A DNA stretch of 64,000 bases from CAZJUP01 sp964549275 (lineage in GTDB: Bacteria; Fidelibacterota; Marinisomatia; Marinisomatales; TCS55). Numbering within the stretch: the first letter of the stretch is position 1; each line of letters begins with the position of its first letter. Made by a program: the position numbers and the translations under genes. Shown here one piece after another: positions 17,434 through 26,084 of this stretch. Where the stretch lies: contig CAZJUP010000006.1 of assembly GCA_964549275.1 (NCBI GenBank), positions 62,001 to 126,000 of the forward strand, read 5' to 3'. The notes under the pieces are model-generated. The model saw only the letters and a program-made list of their open reading frames with translations, was not told the DNA's origin and made no database searches.

Positions 17434-20109
17434 CTACTTTAATAGTGTCATCTTTTTGACACTGTGGAAGTGATTGCCGGCTTTTAATTCGTAGAAGTAA
17501 ATCCCGCTTGGCGCGAGCTTCCCGAAATTGTCTCGGCCGTTCCATGTTGCTTTATAAGCGCCGGGCTGTGCAAAGTCGTTATGGATTTGGGCAACTTCCT
17601 GTCCCATCAAGTTAAAGACCGTTAATACCACATCGGAAGCAATAGGAATATTGAATTCTATTGAGGTTGTGGGATTAAAGGGGTTAGGATAGTTTTCTTG
17701 CAGGGAGAATGTCTTGGGGATTCCGCCAAGTTCATCCACATCCAAGGTTCCTGGCTTACCCAAGTCATAATTCCATTTATTATATCGGTTTGGATTAATT
17801 GACCCAAACTGAGAAGCGACAATAGGGTTCGCAGGATCAATATTTTCTATATGATTTAATCCAAAGCCGGATTCATTATCCTCTGCATTAACACCGAACT
17901 TGAATTCCATGCCAATTTCTGAGCTGTTTTTCTGGTAATTGAATTGTACGGTGTAAACGGAGTCCCCGGCTGTGGCATCACCATGTGTTCCATCGTCATG
18001 CATTTTTGCCAGGCTGTCGGCTCTTAATCCGCCACCCCAGGCACCGCGAACATTCCATCCGCCAATGGCCGGTCCATTCATCCAAACACCCCAGTAAAAG
18101 ATGCTGTCTGCATCTGCAGGTGTCAGTGTTTTGGCCCCTTGAATTCCAATAAGGGTATCCCCTAAAGCCAATTGATAATAGATGGGACGCAAGTCCACAG
18201 TCCATGTTACCAATAAGCTGTCGGAATCGGCAGCTGATGCATCAATTTTAGTGGCATTTCTGAAGATGGGAAATCGTCTCCCGTGGGTCTGTGAATCCAC
18301 ATAGTCTAATAGTGTTGTGGCTTTGCCGCCTTGTCCTGCCAGAGAAGACCAGCGCCGTTCCTGGAGGGAGACATCTTTCCATGTGGTATCAAAATTAAAG
18401 AAAACTTCCCGATATTCTGTTCCATCTGTCACACGATAATATTGGTAGTACATCCCGAGAGAATCGTCGATAGCAACACTGTCATCCGGTGCGATAGAAA
18501 CCTGATAGTCACCACCAACACCAGCCTTTAGAGTATCGACGTGGACTTTGTCAGAAGTTTTCCCATATCCCCATTTAACCAGTAATAAGTCTCCATCGGC
18601 CCAGCCATTATTGGCTATGGCTTTACCCACATTTGTTCTGAATGTGAGGGAAGGGATTTTATTTGATGCTACAAAAGGACTCGGAGCTTTGTCATTCCAC
18701 CAAACCCAATGGATGGTGGTATCAGCCATGGTAGAGAATAAATGAATTAAACGGTTTTCATTACAGCTGCCGTCTCCACTTTTAGCAAGACAAAGACTGG
18801 TCATATTTTCCGTATTGCTCCAGTCTGTACTGATGGCAAAGCGGAAAAAGTGAGCTCCGGCTCCATTTGTACCTTCTCTATCTGTGATGGGGTCACCGGT
18901 GAAATAGGTGGAAGGAACCTTCATATGGTAATTCCAATAGTCTGTATCACCTTCTCGTGTTAATGCAAATGTTCCGGGACTCCATCCACCCCATTTGCTT
19001 GCGGGGTCTAATGGAATGTCTCCAACAATTGATGGTGTCATTGTTGCCGGATCAAAATCAGGATTTTCTCCAAGATTCAGCCTAAAGTAGATATCAATTG
19101 AATCCGTAGCAGTATAGGGAGGGGTATCATTATACGGTCCACGACCAAGATAATGGGTAATTGCTTTTGAAGTTTCTGTATTAGAGGTCAGATCAATTTT
19201 AAAATTGTTCCCGATGTAATTTGCACCCGGGAGGTCATTTTCCCAATATCCTGAGATAGTGCCGTCCAAATTGGCAATATGGCCGCCATATTTATAATCG
19301 TAAGGGACGCCATTGTCCAAAGCGATATCCAGTTCCCAATAGTCACCGCCGGCACTCCTTAGATTTGTTCCCGGACCCCAGGCCGGATTTGCGATAACAC
19401 CGGTTCCATCGCCAACTGACCCTCCACGAAGATCAACCATCATTTGACCTTTTCTCGAGGTTAGATTTTGGATGTGAGAGGTGTTTACTGTTAAAGAAAC
19501 TTTTGTATCACCGATGTAGGCGATGAGGTCATCAAAATAGAGACCACCATGGTCATCATTTGAATGCTGGTAATACCCAATGCCCACCCAAACAGAGTCA
19601 ACACTAGAACCGAGCCTTGATTCAACCTTTAAAGCATGCCAATTATCTGCGGCGGAGTTTACATCCATTGAATCGGAATATACGTTTGTGGCTGCTCCTC
19701 CAGAGAATGAACGAATGAAAAGAAATGCCTGGTTGCTTCCTCGGATTCTGTCATCGCTGTATGTAAATGATGTTCCGGAAAGTGTAACCAGTTTTCCTGA
19801 AACACCGGTAGAATACGATTGATAAACAAAGGACTCATTGGCCGCTCCACTGTATTGACCCCACAGTTTAAGTCCCCAATTACCCCAGTAAGAGGGGTAG
19901 GATTTGCTGCTGCCAAACATGGTAGCCCCTGCTTCTTCGTAAGCGAAACTACCATAGGTTGCCGGTGAAGTCAGCCATTTGGCTTTTCCAGCAGCGGTTG
20001 TGTCTTCAAATCCTGCATTTTCTAGGACATTGCCTTCGTACGCCAGAGCCGTACTGAGCATTAATGCCGGTAAAAAAAACAGAGAAATACCTTTTAGCGA
20101 GTGTTTCAT
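17434..20109 (-). CDS. Secreted carbohydrate-binding protein with T9SS sorting domain
   Basis: An 891-residue surface protein. The signal peptide (MKHSLKGISLFFLPALMLSTALA) and the AAAGGAGAC ribosome site point to the ATG at 20109; a longer reading to 20166 runs into the operator. Residues about 25-205 resemble a CBM4/9-type jelly roll (ENAGFEDTTAAGKAKW, then GGLYFDDLIAY). Several further modules carry the starch-binding pattern with LDNGVPYDYKYGG, DDGTHGDATAGDSVYTVQFNY and AIDDSLGMYYQY. The last 90 residues are a canonical T9SS sorting domain (QENYPNPFNPTTSI, ending VKKMTLLK). No glycosidase motif is evident. By operator, domain type and shared 3' element it is a partner of the 763-residue starch-binding protein. 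Confidence 0.85.
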   Translation of the reverse strand: MKHSLKGISLFFLPALMLSTALAYEGNVLENAGFEDTTAAGKAKWLTSPATYGSFAYEEAGATMFGSSKSYPSYWGNWGLKLWGQYSGAANESFVYQSYSTGVSGKLVTLSGTSFTYSDDRIRGSNQAFLFIRSFSGGAATNVYSDSMDVNSAADNWHALKVESRLGSSVDSVWVGIGYYQHSNDDHGGLYFDDLIAYIGDTKVSLTVNTSHIQNLTSRKGQMMVDLRGGSVGDGTGVIANPAWGPGTNLRSAGGDYWELDIALDNGVPYDYKYGGHIANLDGTISGYWENDLPGANYIGNNFKIDLTSNTETSKAITHYLGRGPYNDTPPYTATDSIDIYFRLNLGENPDFDPATMTPSIVGDIPLDPASKWGGWSPGTFALTREGDTDYWNYHMKVPSTYFTGDPITDREGTNGAGAHFFRFAISTDWSNTENMTSLCLAKSGDGSCNENRLIHLFSTMADTTIHWVWWNDKAPSPFVASNKIPSLTFRTNVGKAIANNGWADGDLLLVKWGYGKTSDKVHVDTLKAGVGGDYQVSIAPDDSVAIDDSLGMYYQYYRVTDGTEYREVFFNFDTTWKDVSLQERRWSSLAGQGGKATTLLDYVDSQTHGRRFPIFRNATKIDASAADSDSLLVTWTVDLRPIYYQLALGDTLIGIQGAKTLTPADADSIFYWGVWMNGPAIGGWNVRGAWGGGLRADSLAKMHDDGTHGDATAGDSVYTVQFNYQKNSSEIGMEFKFGVNAEDNESGFGLNHIENIDPANPIVASQFGSINPNRYNKWNYDLGKPGTLDVDELGGIPKTFSLQENYPNPFNPTTSIEFNIPIASDVVLTVFNLMGQEVAQIHNDFAQPGAYKATWNGRDNFGKLAPSGIYFYELKAGNHFHSVKKMTLLK

Positions 20110-20153
20110 ATATTTGTCTCCTTTATGGAAATTGAAACGATTTATCTTGATTA

Positions 20154-20173
20154 GTCGCTCACACATGAGTTAC
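20154..20173. promoter_or_regulatory. Candidate glucan-regulon operator, site 3
   Basis: GTCGCTC / ACACAT / GAGTTAC: one arm perfect, the other with two mismatches, spacing as in the other sites. It lies 44 bp upstream of the ATG at 20109, the same distance as site 1 from its gene, and also lies in the divergent upstream region of the phosphatase gene beginning near 20292. Confidence 0.7.
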
Positions 20174-20291
20174 TAATATTTAGAAGTTAAATCCTGGAAA
20201 GAATTAAACAAAGGATTTTATGAAAATTAATTGTCACAGTTTGCTGGTGTTTTGAATGGGATATGCTTTACTTTTTAGTATGAACATTTCA

Positions 20292-21170
20292 ATGAAAAAG
20301 AGTCTGTTTTTGATATCTGTCATTAGCCTGACGGGTATTTTCCCGGGTGGGTCCTTACTCGGAGAAGAATCGGTTCCTTTACGAATCATGAGTTATAATA
20401 TCCGGTACGACAATCCAAATGACGGGATTCATCGGTGGGATTATCGAAAAAATGAGGTGTCGAAGGTTCTTTTAAAATATTCACCGGATATTATCGGTAT
20501 ACAAGAAGCTGAAAAACATCAGTTAAATTTTCTGGACAAAGCGTTATCTCATTACTCTTGGGTGGGAGTCGGCCGGGATGATGGAAAAGAAAAAGGAGAA
20601 TACACTGCAATATTTTATAATATTCACCGGATAAAGGTCCTTGAGGATTCTACGATTTGGCTATCTCCAACGCCAAAAATTCCCAGCAAAGGGTGGGATG
20701 CCGATTTAAATCGGACCGCAACTTGGGTCAAGTGTAAGGATAGAATATCAGGACAGGTATTTGCCGTCATAAACACCCATTATGATCACCAAGGTGAAAT
20801 GGCCAGACTAAATAGTTCTATTTTGATTAAAAAAACGCTCAAGAGATTTACAAATGGGTTACCCTTCATCTTAACAGGAGATTTTAATATGGAGCCTGAT
20901 TCAGGTCCCTTTCAATTGATAACGGAATTATCCGCCCCTCCACGGATTTATGATACACAAGACATCTCCTTTCATGAGCATCAAGGACCTAATGGGACGT
21001 TTAATGGGTTTGGGTATAAGGATACCAGTTTACGGAAAATAGATTATATTTTTGTGGGAGAAGGGGTAAAGGTGTTAACCCACAGGCATGTTTCAGACAG
21101 ATACGGAGAAAATGCCATATCTGACCATTTTCCAGTCGTCGTAGATTTACTATTTATCGAAAAAGAATAG
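20292..21170 (+). CDS. Exported endonuclease/exonuclease/phosphatase-family hydrolase
   Basis: A metal-dependent phosphoesterase-fold protein of about 292 residues. A signal peptide (MKKSLFLISVISLTGIF) is followed by the full EEP motif set: MSYNIRYDN, IIGIQEAEKHQL (metal Glu), FAVINTHYDHQGEMARLNS, LTGDFNMEPDSGPF, RKIDYIFVGEGV and a terminal AISDHFPVVVDL (catalytic Asp-His). Related secreted proteins act on phospholipids, inositol phosphates or nucleic acids; this one's substrate cannot be read off. ATGs at 20256 and 20280 are in frame and possible starts; none has a clear ribosome site. It is divergent from the T9SS binding protein, shares its operator region, and its last 17 bases overlap the convergent PorV-like gene. 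Confidence 0.8.
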   Translation: MKKSLFLISVISLTGIFPGGSLLGEESVPLRIMSYNIRYDNPNDGIHRWDYRKNEVSKVLLKYSPDIIGIQEAEKHQLNFLDKALSHYSWVGVGRDDGKEKGEYTAIFYNIHRIKVLEDSTIWLSPTPKIPSKGWDADLNRTATWVKCKDRISGQVFAVINTHYDHQGEMARLNSSILIKKTLKRFTNGLPFILTGDFNMEPDSGPFQLITELSAPPRIYDTQDISFHEHQGPNGTFNGFGYKDTSLRKIDYIFVGEGVKVLTHRHVSDRYGENAISDHFPVVVDLLFIEKE

Positions 21171-22152
21171 CCAGGCTGATATGGGGAATCAATCCAAATT
21201 TTCCAAAGTCTTGAACGGCGTAATGGAGCTTTATATCAAAGCCACCGGCATAAAATTGGGTTCCGACACCAAAAGTCAATCCCTCTTCTCCATCTTCTGA
21301 CCCCAACCCTTTATATCCGGTTTGGAGAAAAATACGGTTCATGACCATGGCTTCTATCCCAAGGTTCACCATTTCTACATCGTCGCTGGGGATATACGCA
21401 TCTGCACTCATGGTCAAAATAAAAGATTTTGAATTAAGTATTTTAACAGCAGTCCCAACCCTAAAAAATAAAGGAAGAGGCCATGGGTCGGTTTTGAGCT
21501 TTGCCACTATATTTTCGTTATGTCCCTGGTTTTCAGGGTCAAGGTCGATTTTTTTATAGAGGTCTTTTCCATCCATTGTCATATCCGGACCAAAATTGGA
21601 AATAGACATGCCAATCCGGACTTTTTCATTTGCGGTTCGATAAAGCAGCCCCAAATCCAATCCAAAGCTTGTTGCTGAGGAGTTATAAATATGCTGGGAA
21701 ATATATTTTCCTGTAGCACCAAAAGAGAACCGATCTGTTAGATTTCGCCCAAAGGATAACCCAACGGCTATGTCTGATGCCGACCAGTATTGGTCAGTAC
21801 CAATCTGATTATGGAGGTCGGTGATTTCTTCTTCTCCGTAATTTAAATGGGTATAATAAATTCCTAATGCATTTGAGGCATTCAGTTTAATTACTGTCGA
21901 TACCAGGTTAAGCTGCGTTTGTACCAGCCAATCTGATTTTGAGAAAACAGTTTCACTTCTATCCAACCGGGCAATTCCACCCGGATTCCAATAAATAATT
22001 GAAGCGTCATTGGTCATGGCTGTTACAGCACCACCCATTCCCATTGAACGTGCACCAACGCCGATTCCTAAAAATGCAGCAGAAGATGTTCCAACCTTTG
22101 ATTGGGAGAAAAGAGTCGAGAGCAGAGTGATAACAATAATTATTCTATGCAT
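21154..22152 (-). CDS. PorV-like outer-membrane protein (UPF0164 family), cassette 2
   Basis: A 332-residue paralogue of the protein at 8094-9113. Signal peptide at 1-16, then GVGARSMGMGGAVTAMTNDASIIYWNPGGIARL, FSFGATGKYISQHIYNSS and SISNFGPDMTMDG blocks that align with the first copy, and a C-terminal barrel strand ending LAILFR. It should be an outer-membrane carrier or docking protein of the T9SS PorV type. Its ATG overlaps the stop of the Fn3 gene by one base (TAATG), exactly as in cassette 1. Confidence 0.85.
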   Translation of the reverse strand: MHRIIIVITLLSTLFSQSKVGTSSAAFLGIGVGARSMGMGGAVTAMTNDASIIYWNPGGIARLDRSETVFSKSDWLVQTQLNLVSTVIKLNASNALGIYYTHLNYGEEEITDLHNQIGTDQYWSASDIAVGLSFGRNLTDRFSFGATGKYISQHIYNSSATSFGLDLGLLYRTANEKVRIGMSISNFGPDMTMDGKDLYKKIDLDPENQGHNENIVAKLKTDPWPLPLFFRVGTAVKILNSKSFILTMSADAYIPSDDVEMVNLGIEAMVMNRIFLQTGYKGLGSEDGEEGLTFGVGTQFYAGGFDIKLHYAVQDFGKFGLIPHISLAILFR

Positions 22153-25100
22153 TATTTTATCACCGCCAATTTCCCGGATTTTTTCCCCCCGATTTCAGAT
22201 TCAACAATATAGAAATATACCCCGTAAGCAATATCCAGGTTTTCTTTGGTTTTCAAATTCCATGCAACAGTACCTGTATGTGAATCTCCAGAATGGTTTA
22301 AGGAGCGGATATGTTGGCCCCTGGATGTGAAAATATGAACGAGGGCATCATTTGGGAGGTTTTGAAATTCCACTTTTCTTTCCCCGCGGCCACTGGTAAT
22401 TCCCGGTGGAAGGGGAGATTCAAATTCATTGGCTACAACATATGGGTTAGGGACAACCCTGATGTCGGACATTTCATGTTGAGCTAGTGGAGGATTGACC
22501 ACAGGCATGGGAGCTATGAATTCAAATACATCGGTTTGGCTGAAGGGTTTAGAAAATGAAATAAATAATGTATCTCCTTCAGAAAAATTAAGTTCCGTTT
22601 TTGGGTCGTGGGTTTGTCGAAGTGTGAAAGTCACATTCCAGCTATAGCGGTTTTCTCCGGTTGAATCTTTTTCGTAAAAATAAATATAGTCCCCAGGATC
22701 AAGGATACCCGTTCGTTTCATAGGGAAATCAAACAGATAAAAGGGAACATTTGTATTATGAGTTAAATCTACAACTTTGAAGTTTGTGTTCACTCCCGGC
22801 GTCAGGTCCAGAAGACTGTTATACGATTGACCCAAGTTAGTATTTTGTGAAAACACAATAGCATAATCATTGGGAATCCGTGTTGCATTCAAGTCAATTT
22901 TACCATCGAAATTGATGTCTAAGTCGGAAGCGGAAACAATAAAGAAAAATGTAGAATCCGGATCGTTTTTCGTCCAGGAATCGGATCCATCTTTTGTCCA
23001 CCAATAGGTTCCTTTTTCGAGAGAACGGATTTTCCAGTTATTATTGAACAAAATCGACAATCCGTCAAAAATATCTGTATCTTTTCTTTCAGGGACGTAG
23101 GGGGTGTTCTCGGGCGAATCCCATATTGATTGATGCATATACGGATTGCGATATATCGGGTAATATTCATAAGTAATTGTATGTTTGTCAGAATCTAAAC
23201 TTCCTGCTGCTGCACCCCGGATGCGTCCGCGGTCATACTCTAGAATATAGTCTTCAGCGGGGATTGTCACACCATTGCTGTTTTTAATTATCACCGTTTC
23301 TTTAATGATATTTGTATGGGCTAACTGAACACGAAAGGTATCATTGGGTGTAAAGGATTCTTCAATAGGTGTAAGGTCCTGCACGGTGTAGTATGTTGTA
23401 ACTGGAGCAAATTCATCATCATCATACCAATCAAAGTTGGGTTCACCATAGTCAGGGACCCCATTACCCTCCGTTCCGTTTTCATCTCCTGTTCCCGCTA
23501 AACCATCACTGCCAACATCGTCATTCAAAAGGTCCCAATCTCCATCGTTATCCTCACCGTCTACTGACGTGTCCAGAAATCGAATACGGTATTTATGTCC
23601 GGTTAATTTGGTTTCATCCACAATATTTATTGAAAGAGATCCTGTCCCATGGATTGATGTATGAGTGACAGCAATCGTATCACTCAGGGCATATCCGGCA
23701 GACTTGGATGAAGGGGTAACCGCTGCTGTGTTTTGATCAGTAATAATTTCACCTGTAGAAAGAACAGAAATAAATTTTGAATTTTCAGAAGGGAAAATGT
23801 CTTTTTCCTCATCCCCATGGTCATAGGCTACCAACGCATAATAATAGGTACGGCCATTGACAACATCATCATCAATATACGTATGAACTAAACCGGAATC
23901 ATTTCCCAAGTAATAGGTGTATCCCTTGGTATCCTGAAAAAGGGTGGGAGAAGGATAAAAGTAACCGCTAATTCCGTCGTTTTTATCAAATTGTGCCAGT
24001 GTTTTATATCCCTGGATTAATCCATTTGCATCGGTAATATTTCTGACATCGTTAAAATTGGGGTCCGTGGCCCGGTAAATTTTATATCCTTGGAAATCTT
24101 TCACTTTTGTTACAGGATCCATACTCGTTTCTGCTACACGATCCCAATATAAGGTAACCTGATTATCCCCGGGAACAGCAGTCATCGTTGGCTTTGTTGG
24201 AGGGGGTGGGAAACGATAGTCACTATTATAAATATCTTGAACTGTTTTTTTATTGTTTAGTAAATCTTTGAGGTCTTCTCCATAGACAAGAGCCACTGAA
24301 AATCGTTCGGTTTGCCCGGCGCGTAGAGGAAAGTATCCAGAACCGTAAATAAAATCCCCATCCTCACCGCCTATAGGCTTTCCATCTACAATTGAAGGGG
24401 GGACATCAAAATAACCGGGGCGTAGTTGAGACCATAGTTCTTCGTCTTCCTTTGCCGGATACAAATTCGCCGGAGCAAAATAATTAAAACTTGTCAATCC
24501 AATTTGATCAGATTCATCGGTATCTGTCTGGTCAAAATTTGGTTCTCCTGCTGTAGGTTTTCCATCTCCTTCCCCATAATCTCCGGTTCCTGCAATTCCG
24601 TCACGCCCAATGTCGTCATAATCCGCGATCCAGTCGCCATCATTGTCAATACCGTCATCCCGTCGTTCATCAATCATGGTATTGACAATCCCGGATTGAA
24701 TCATGTAATCAATATAAGCTCTTGGATTGATAGTATCGAAGAGGACGGTACCGTCAGGTTCAATGCGTCGCTGATTGTAATGTAAAAAGAAATTCTCATC
24801 AATAAGACCATCCAAATCGTTGTCTATGCCGTCTAATGCATTAGGATTCGCAATTTCTTTTCCCCTTCCATTTATTACGGGATTGCCTTCAACAAGCTTT
24901 GTTTTTCCTGGATAAATAATAAGGGTTGCCCCTCTTGTTTTTACAATAACAGAATCTTGATCCGGTATGATAAAGGGTTTGCGGGTATATCCATTTTCAA
25001 TAAGAATAACCTTATCCCCGGCATTGATTAAAACAGAATCAAAGCTGGTTTCTTCGAATAGAGGTGCTGTAGCGGCAATTGCACTTTCTAAATAATCCCC

Positions 25101-26084
25101 ATCATTATCTATGCCGTCAAACGGATTCCCTGGGCTTTCCAGAAAAGCATACCCAACCATTCCCATGGCCCCAACCCATTGGGGATTCCTATCCGCATTA
25201 TTGTCAAAGTCTCCTGTATAAGTTATATTTTCCTGAACATCAAAAAAGGACCAGTCATCATCATATTCCTGAGGACGACCATCTGTTCCAGTAACCCCCA
25301 CATAAGTTCCGACAAGCATCCCAAAAACCACATTTGTATAATCGGTTGTGCTGGTATTGGTAACTTCGTAAAGCCAAAACAAGCAGTCCTGGGCTAAAAA
25401 TTGCTGCCATTGCATCCCCCGTACTTTTACTTTTAATCCAAGACCGTTTCTTGATTCATTCATGGAATCTGGTTTAAAAGCCACATTCCATTCATTGTAT
25501 TGAGGATAGTTAAATTCTTCATCATTGTTGTCATCCATTACATAATAACTTTCTTGCTGAATGTTTTGGATGTCTTTTCCGAAAAACCCATTCCAGTCTT
25601 CACGCCAACCAGGATCATCAGGATCGTCTAACCTATCCGGCCAAAAAGGAGGCCAGGTAGTTTTATCTGTGCTCATGGCTACATTTTCCTGCGCTTCGTT
25701 AAAATAGCCGGCCTGGGGTTCAAACCCCCAGCTTTTTCCACCAGGAGATTCCTCAAATCCGGTAGAAGTTGGCCGACTCGCAGGAGAGATGACAACGGAG
25801 TGAAAAGTCACAGGATTCCCTGCGGTATCCAGCATGGTAATTTCTGCACCTACCATGGGACTTACGTCTCCGATATATCCATTATTATCGTGAAGCCAAG
25901 CCCCTCGGGGACCCTTTTCTCCAGGTTGGGCTATAACGCCCCAATTCCCAAAAACTGTCCGAACCAAGTTTCCGTTATGAATTCCCGACCGGCGGAATTG
26001 TCTTCCAGATGCTTCCTGAGAAAAAGAGAATGATAAGCCCACCAGACAGAGCGCCATCATGAGGATATGTTTTTTAGAAGCCAT
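22152..26084 (-). CDS. Giant secreted Fn3 protein with T9SS-type C-terminus, cassette 2
   Basis: A 1,310-residue paralogue of the 1,236-residue protein of cassette 1. Signal peptide at 1-22. Shared N-terminal blocks: FEPQAGYFN, TWPPFWPDRLDDPDDPGW, WNGFFGKDIQN. Asp-rich calcium motifs are frequent (GIDNDGDYLE, GIDNDLDGLIDENF, GIDNDGDWIADYDDIGRDG, EDNDGDWDLLNDDVGSDG). A fibronectin type III-like domain begins near residue 655 (PTMTAVPGDNQVTLYWD). The C-terminus is the VVPNPY sorting variant ending GKLAVIK. Function is unknown; the conserved gene order receptor-Fn3-PorV suggests a surface lid or binding partner of the receptor. The start overlaps the receptor's 3' end by 11 bp. Confidence 0.8.
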   Translation of the reverse strand: MASKKHILMMALCLVGLSFSFSQEASGRQFRRSGIHNGNLVRTVFGNWGVIAQPGEKGPRGAWLHDNNGYIGDVSPMVGAEITMLDTAGNPVTFHSVVISPASRPTSTGFEESPGGKSWGFEPQAGYFNEAQENVAMSTDKTTWPPFWPDRLDDPDDPGWREDWNGFFGKDIQNIQQESYYVMDDNNDEEFNYPQYNEWNVAFKPDSMNESRNGLGLKVKVRGMQWQQFLAQDCLFWLYEVTNTSTTDYTNVVFGMLVGTYVGVTGTDGRPQEYDDDWSFFDVQENITYTGDFDNNADRNPQWVGAMGMVGYAFLESPGNPFDGIDNDGDYLESAIAATAPLFEETSFDSVLINAGDKVILIENGYTRKPFIIPDQDSVIVKTRGATLIIYPGKTKLVEGNPVINGRGKEIANPNALDGIDNDLDGLIDENFFLHYNQRRIEPDGTVLFDTINPRAYIDYMIQSGIVNTMIDERRDDGIDNDGDWIADYDDIGRDGIAGTGDYGEGDGKPTAGEPNFDQTDTDESDQIGLTSFNYFAPANLYPAKEDEELWSQLRPGYFDVPPSIVDGKPIGGEDGDFIYGSGYFPLRAGQTERFSVALVYGEDLKDLLNNKKTVQDIYNSDYRFPPPPTKPTMTAVPGDNQVTLYWDRVAETSMDPVTKVKDFQGYKIYRATDPNFNDVRNITDANGLIQGYKTLAQFDKNDGISGYFYPSPTLFQDTKGYTYYLGNDSGLVHTYIDDDVVNGRTYYYALVAYDHGDEEKDIFPSENSKFISVLSTGEIITDQNTAAVTPSSKSAGYALSDTIAVTHTSIHGTGSLSINIVDETKLTGHKYRIRFLDTSVDGEDNDGDWDLLNDDVGSDGLAGTGDENGTEGNGVPDYGEPNFDWYDDDEFAPVTTYYTVQDLTPIEESFTPNDTFRVQLAHTNIIKETVIIKNSNGVTIPAEDYILEYDRGRIRGAAAGSLDSDKHTITYEYYPIYRNPYMHQSIWDSPENTPYVPERKDTDIFDGLSILFNNNWKIRSLEKGTYWWTKDGSDSWTKNDPDSTFFFIVSASDLDINFDGKIDLNATRIPNDYAIVFSQNTNLGQSYNSLLDLTPGVNTNFKVVDLTHNTNVPFYLFDFPMKRTGILDPGDYIYFYEKDSTGENRYSWNVTFTLRQTHDPKTELNFSEGDTLFISFSKPFSQTDVFEFIAPMPVVNPPLAQHEMSDIRVVPNPYVVANEFESPLPPGITSGRGERKVEFQNLPNDALVHIFTSRGQHIRSLNHSGDSHTGTVAWNLKTKENLDIAYGVYFYIVESEIGGKKSGKLAVIK

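Noticed and set aside
17434..20166. A 19-residue longer N-terminus for the T9SS binding protein
   Set aside because: It would place coding sequence over the operator and the ribosome site and put charged residues before a clear signal peptide.
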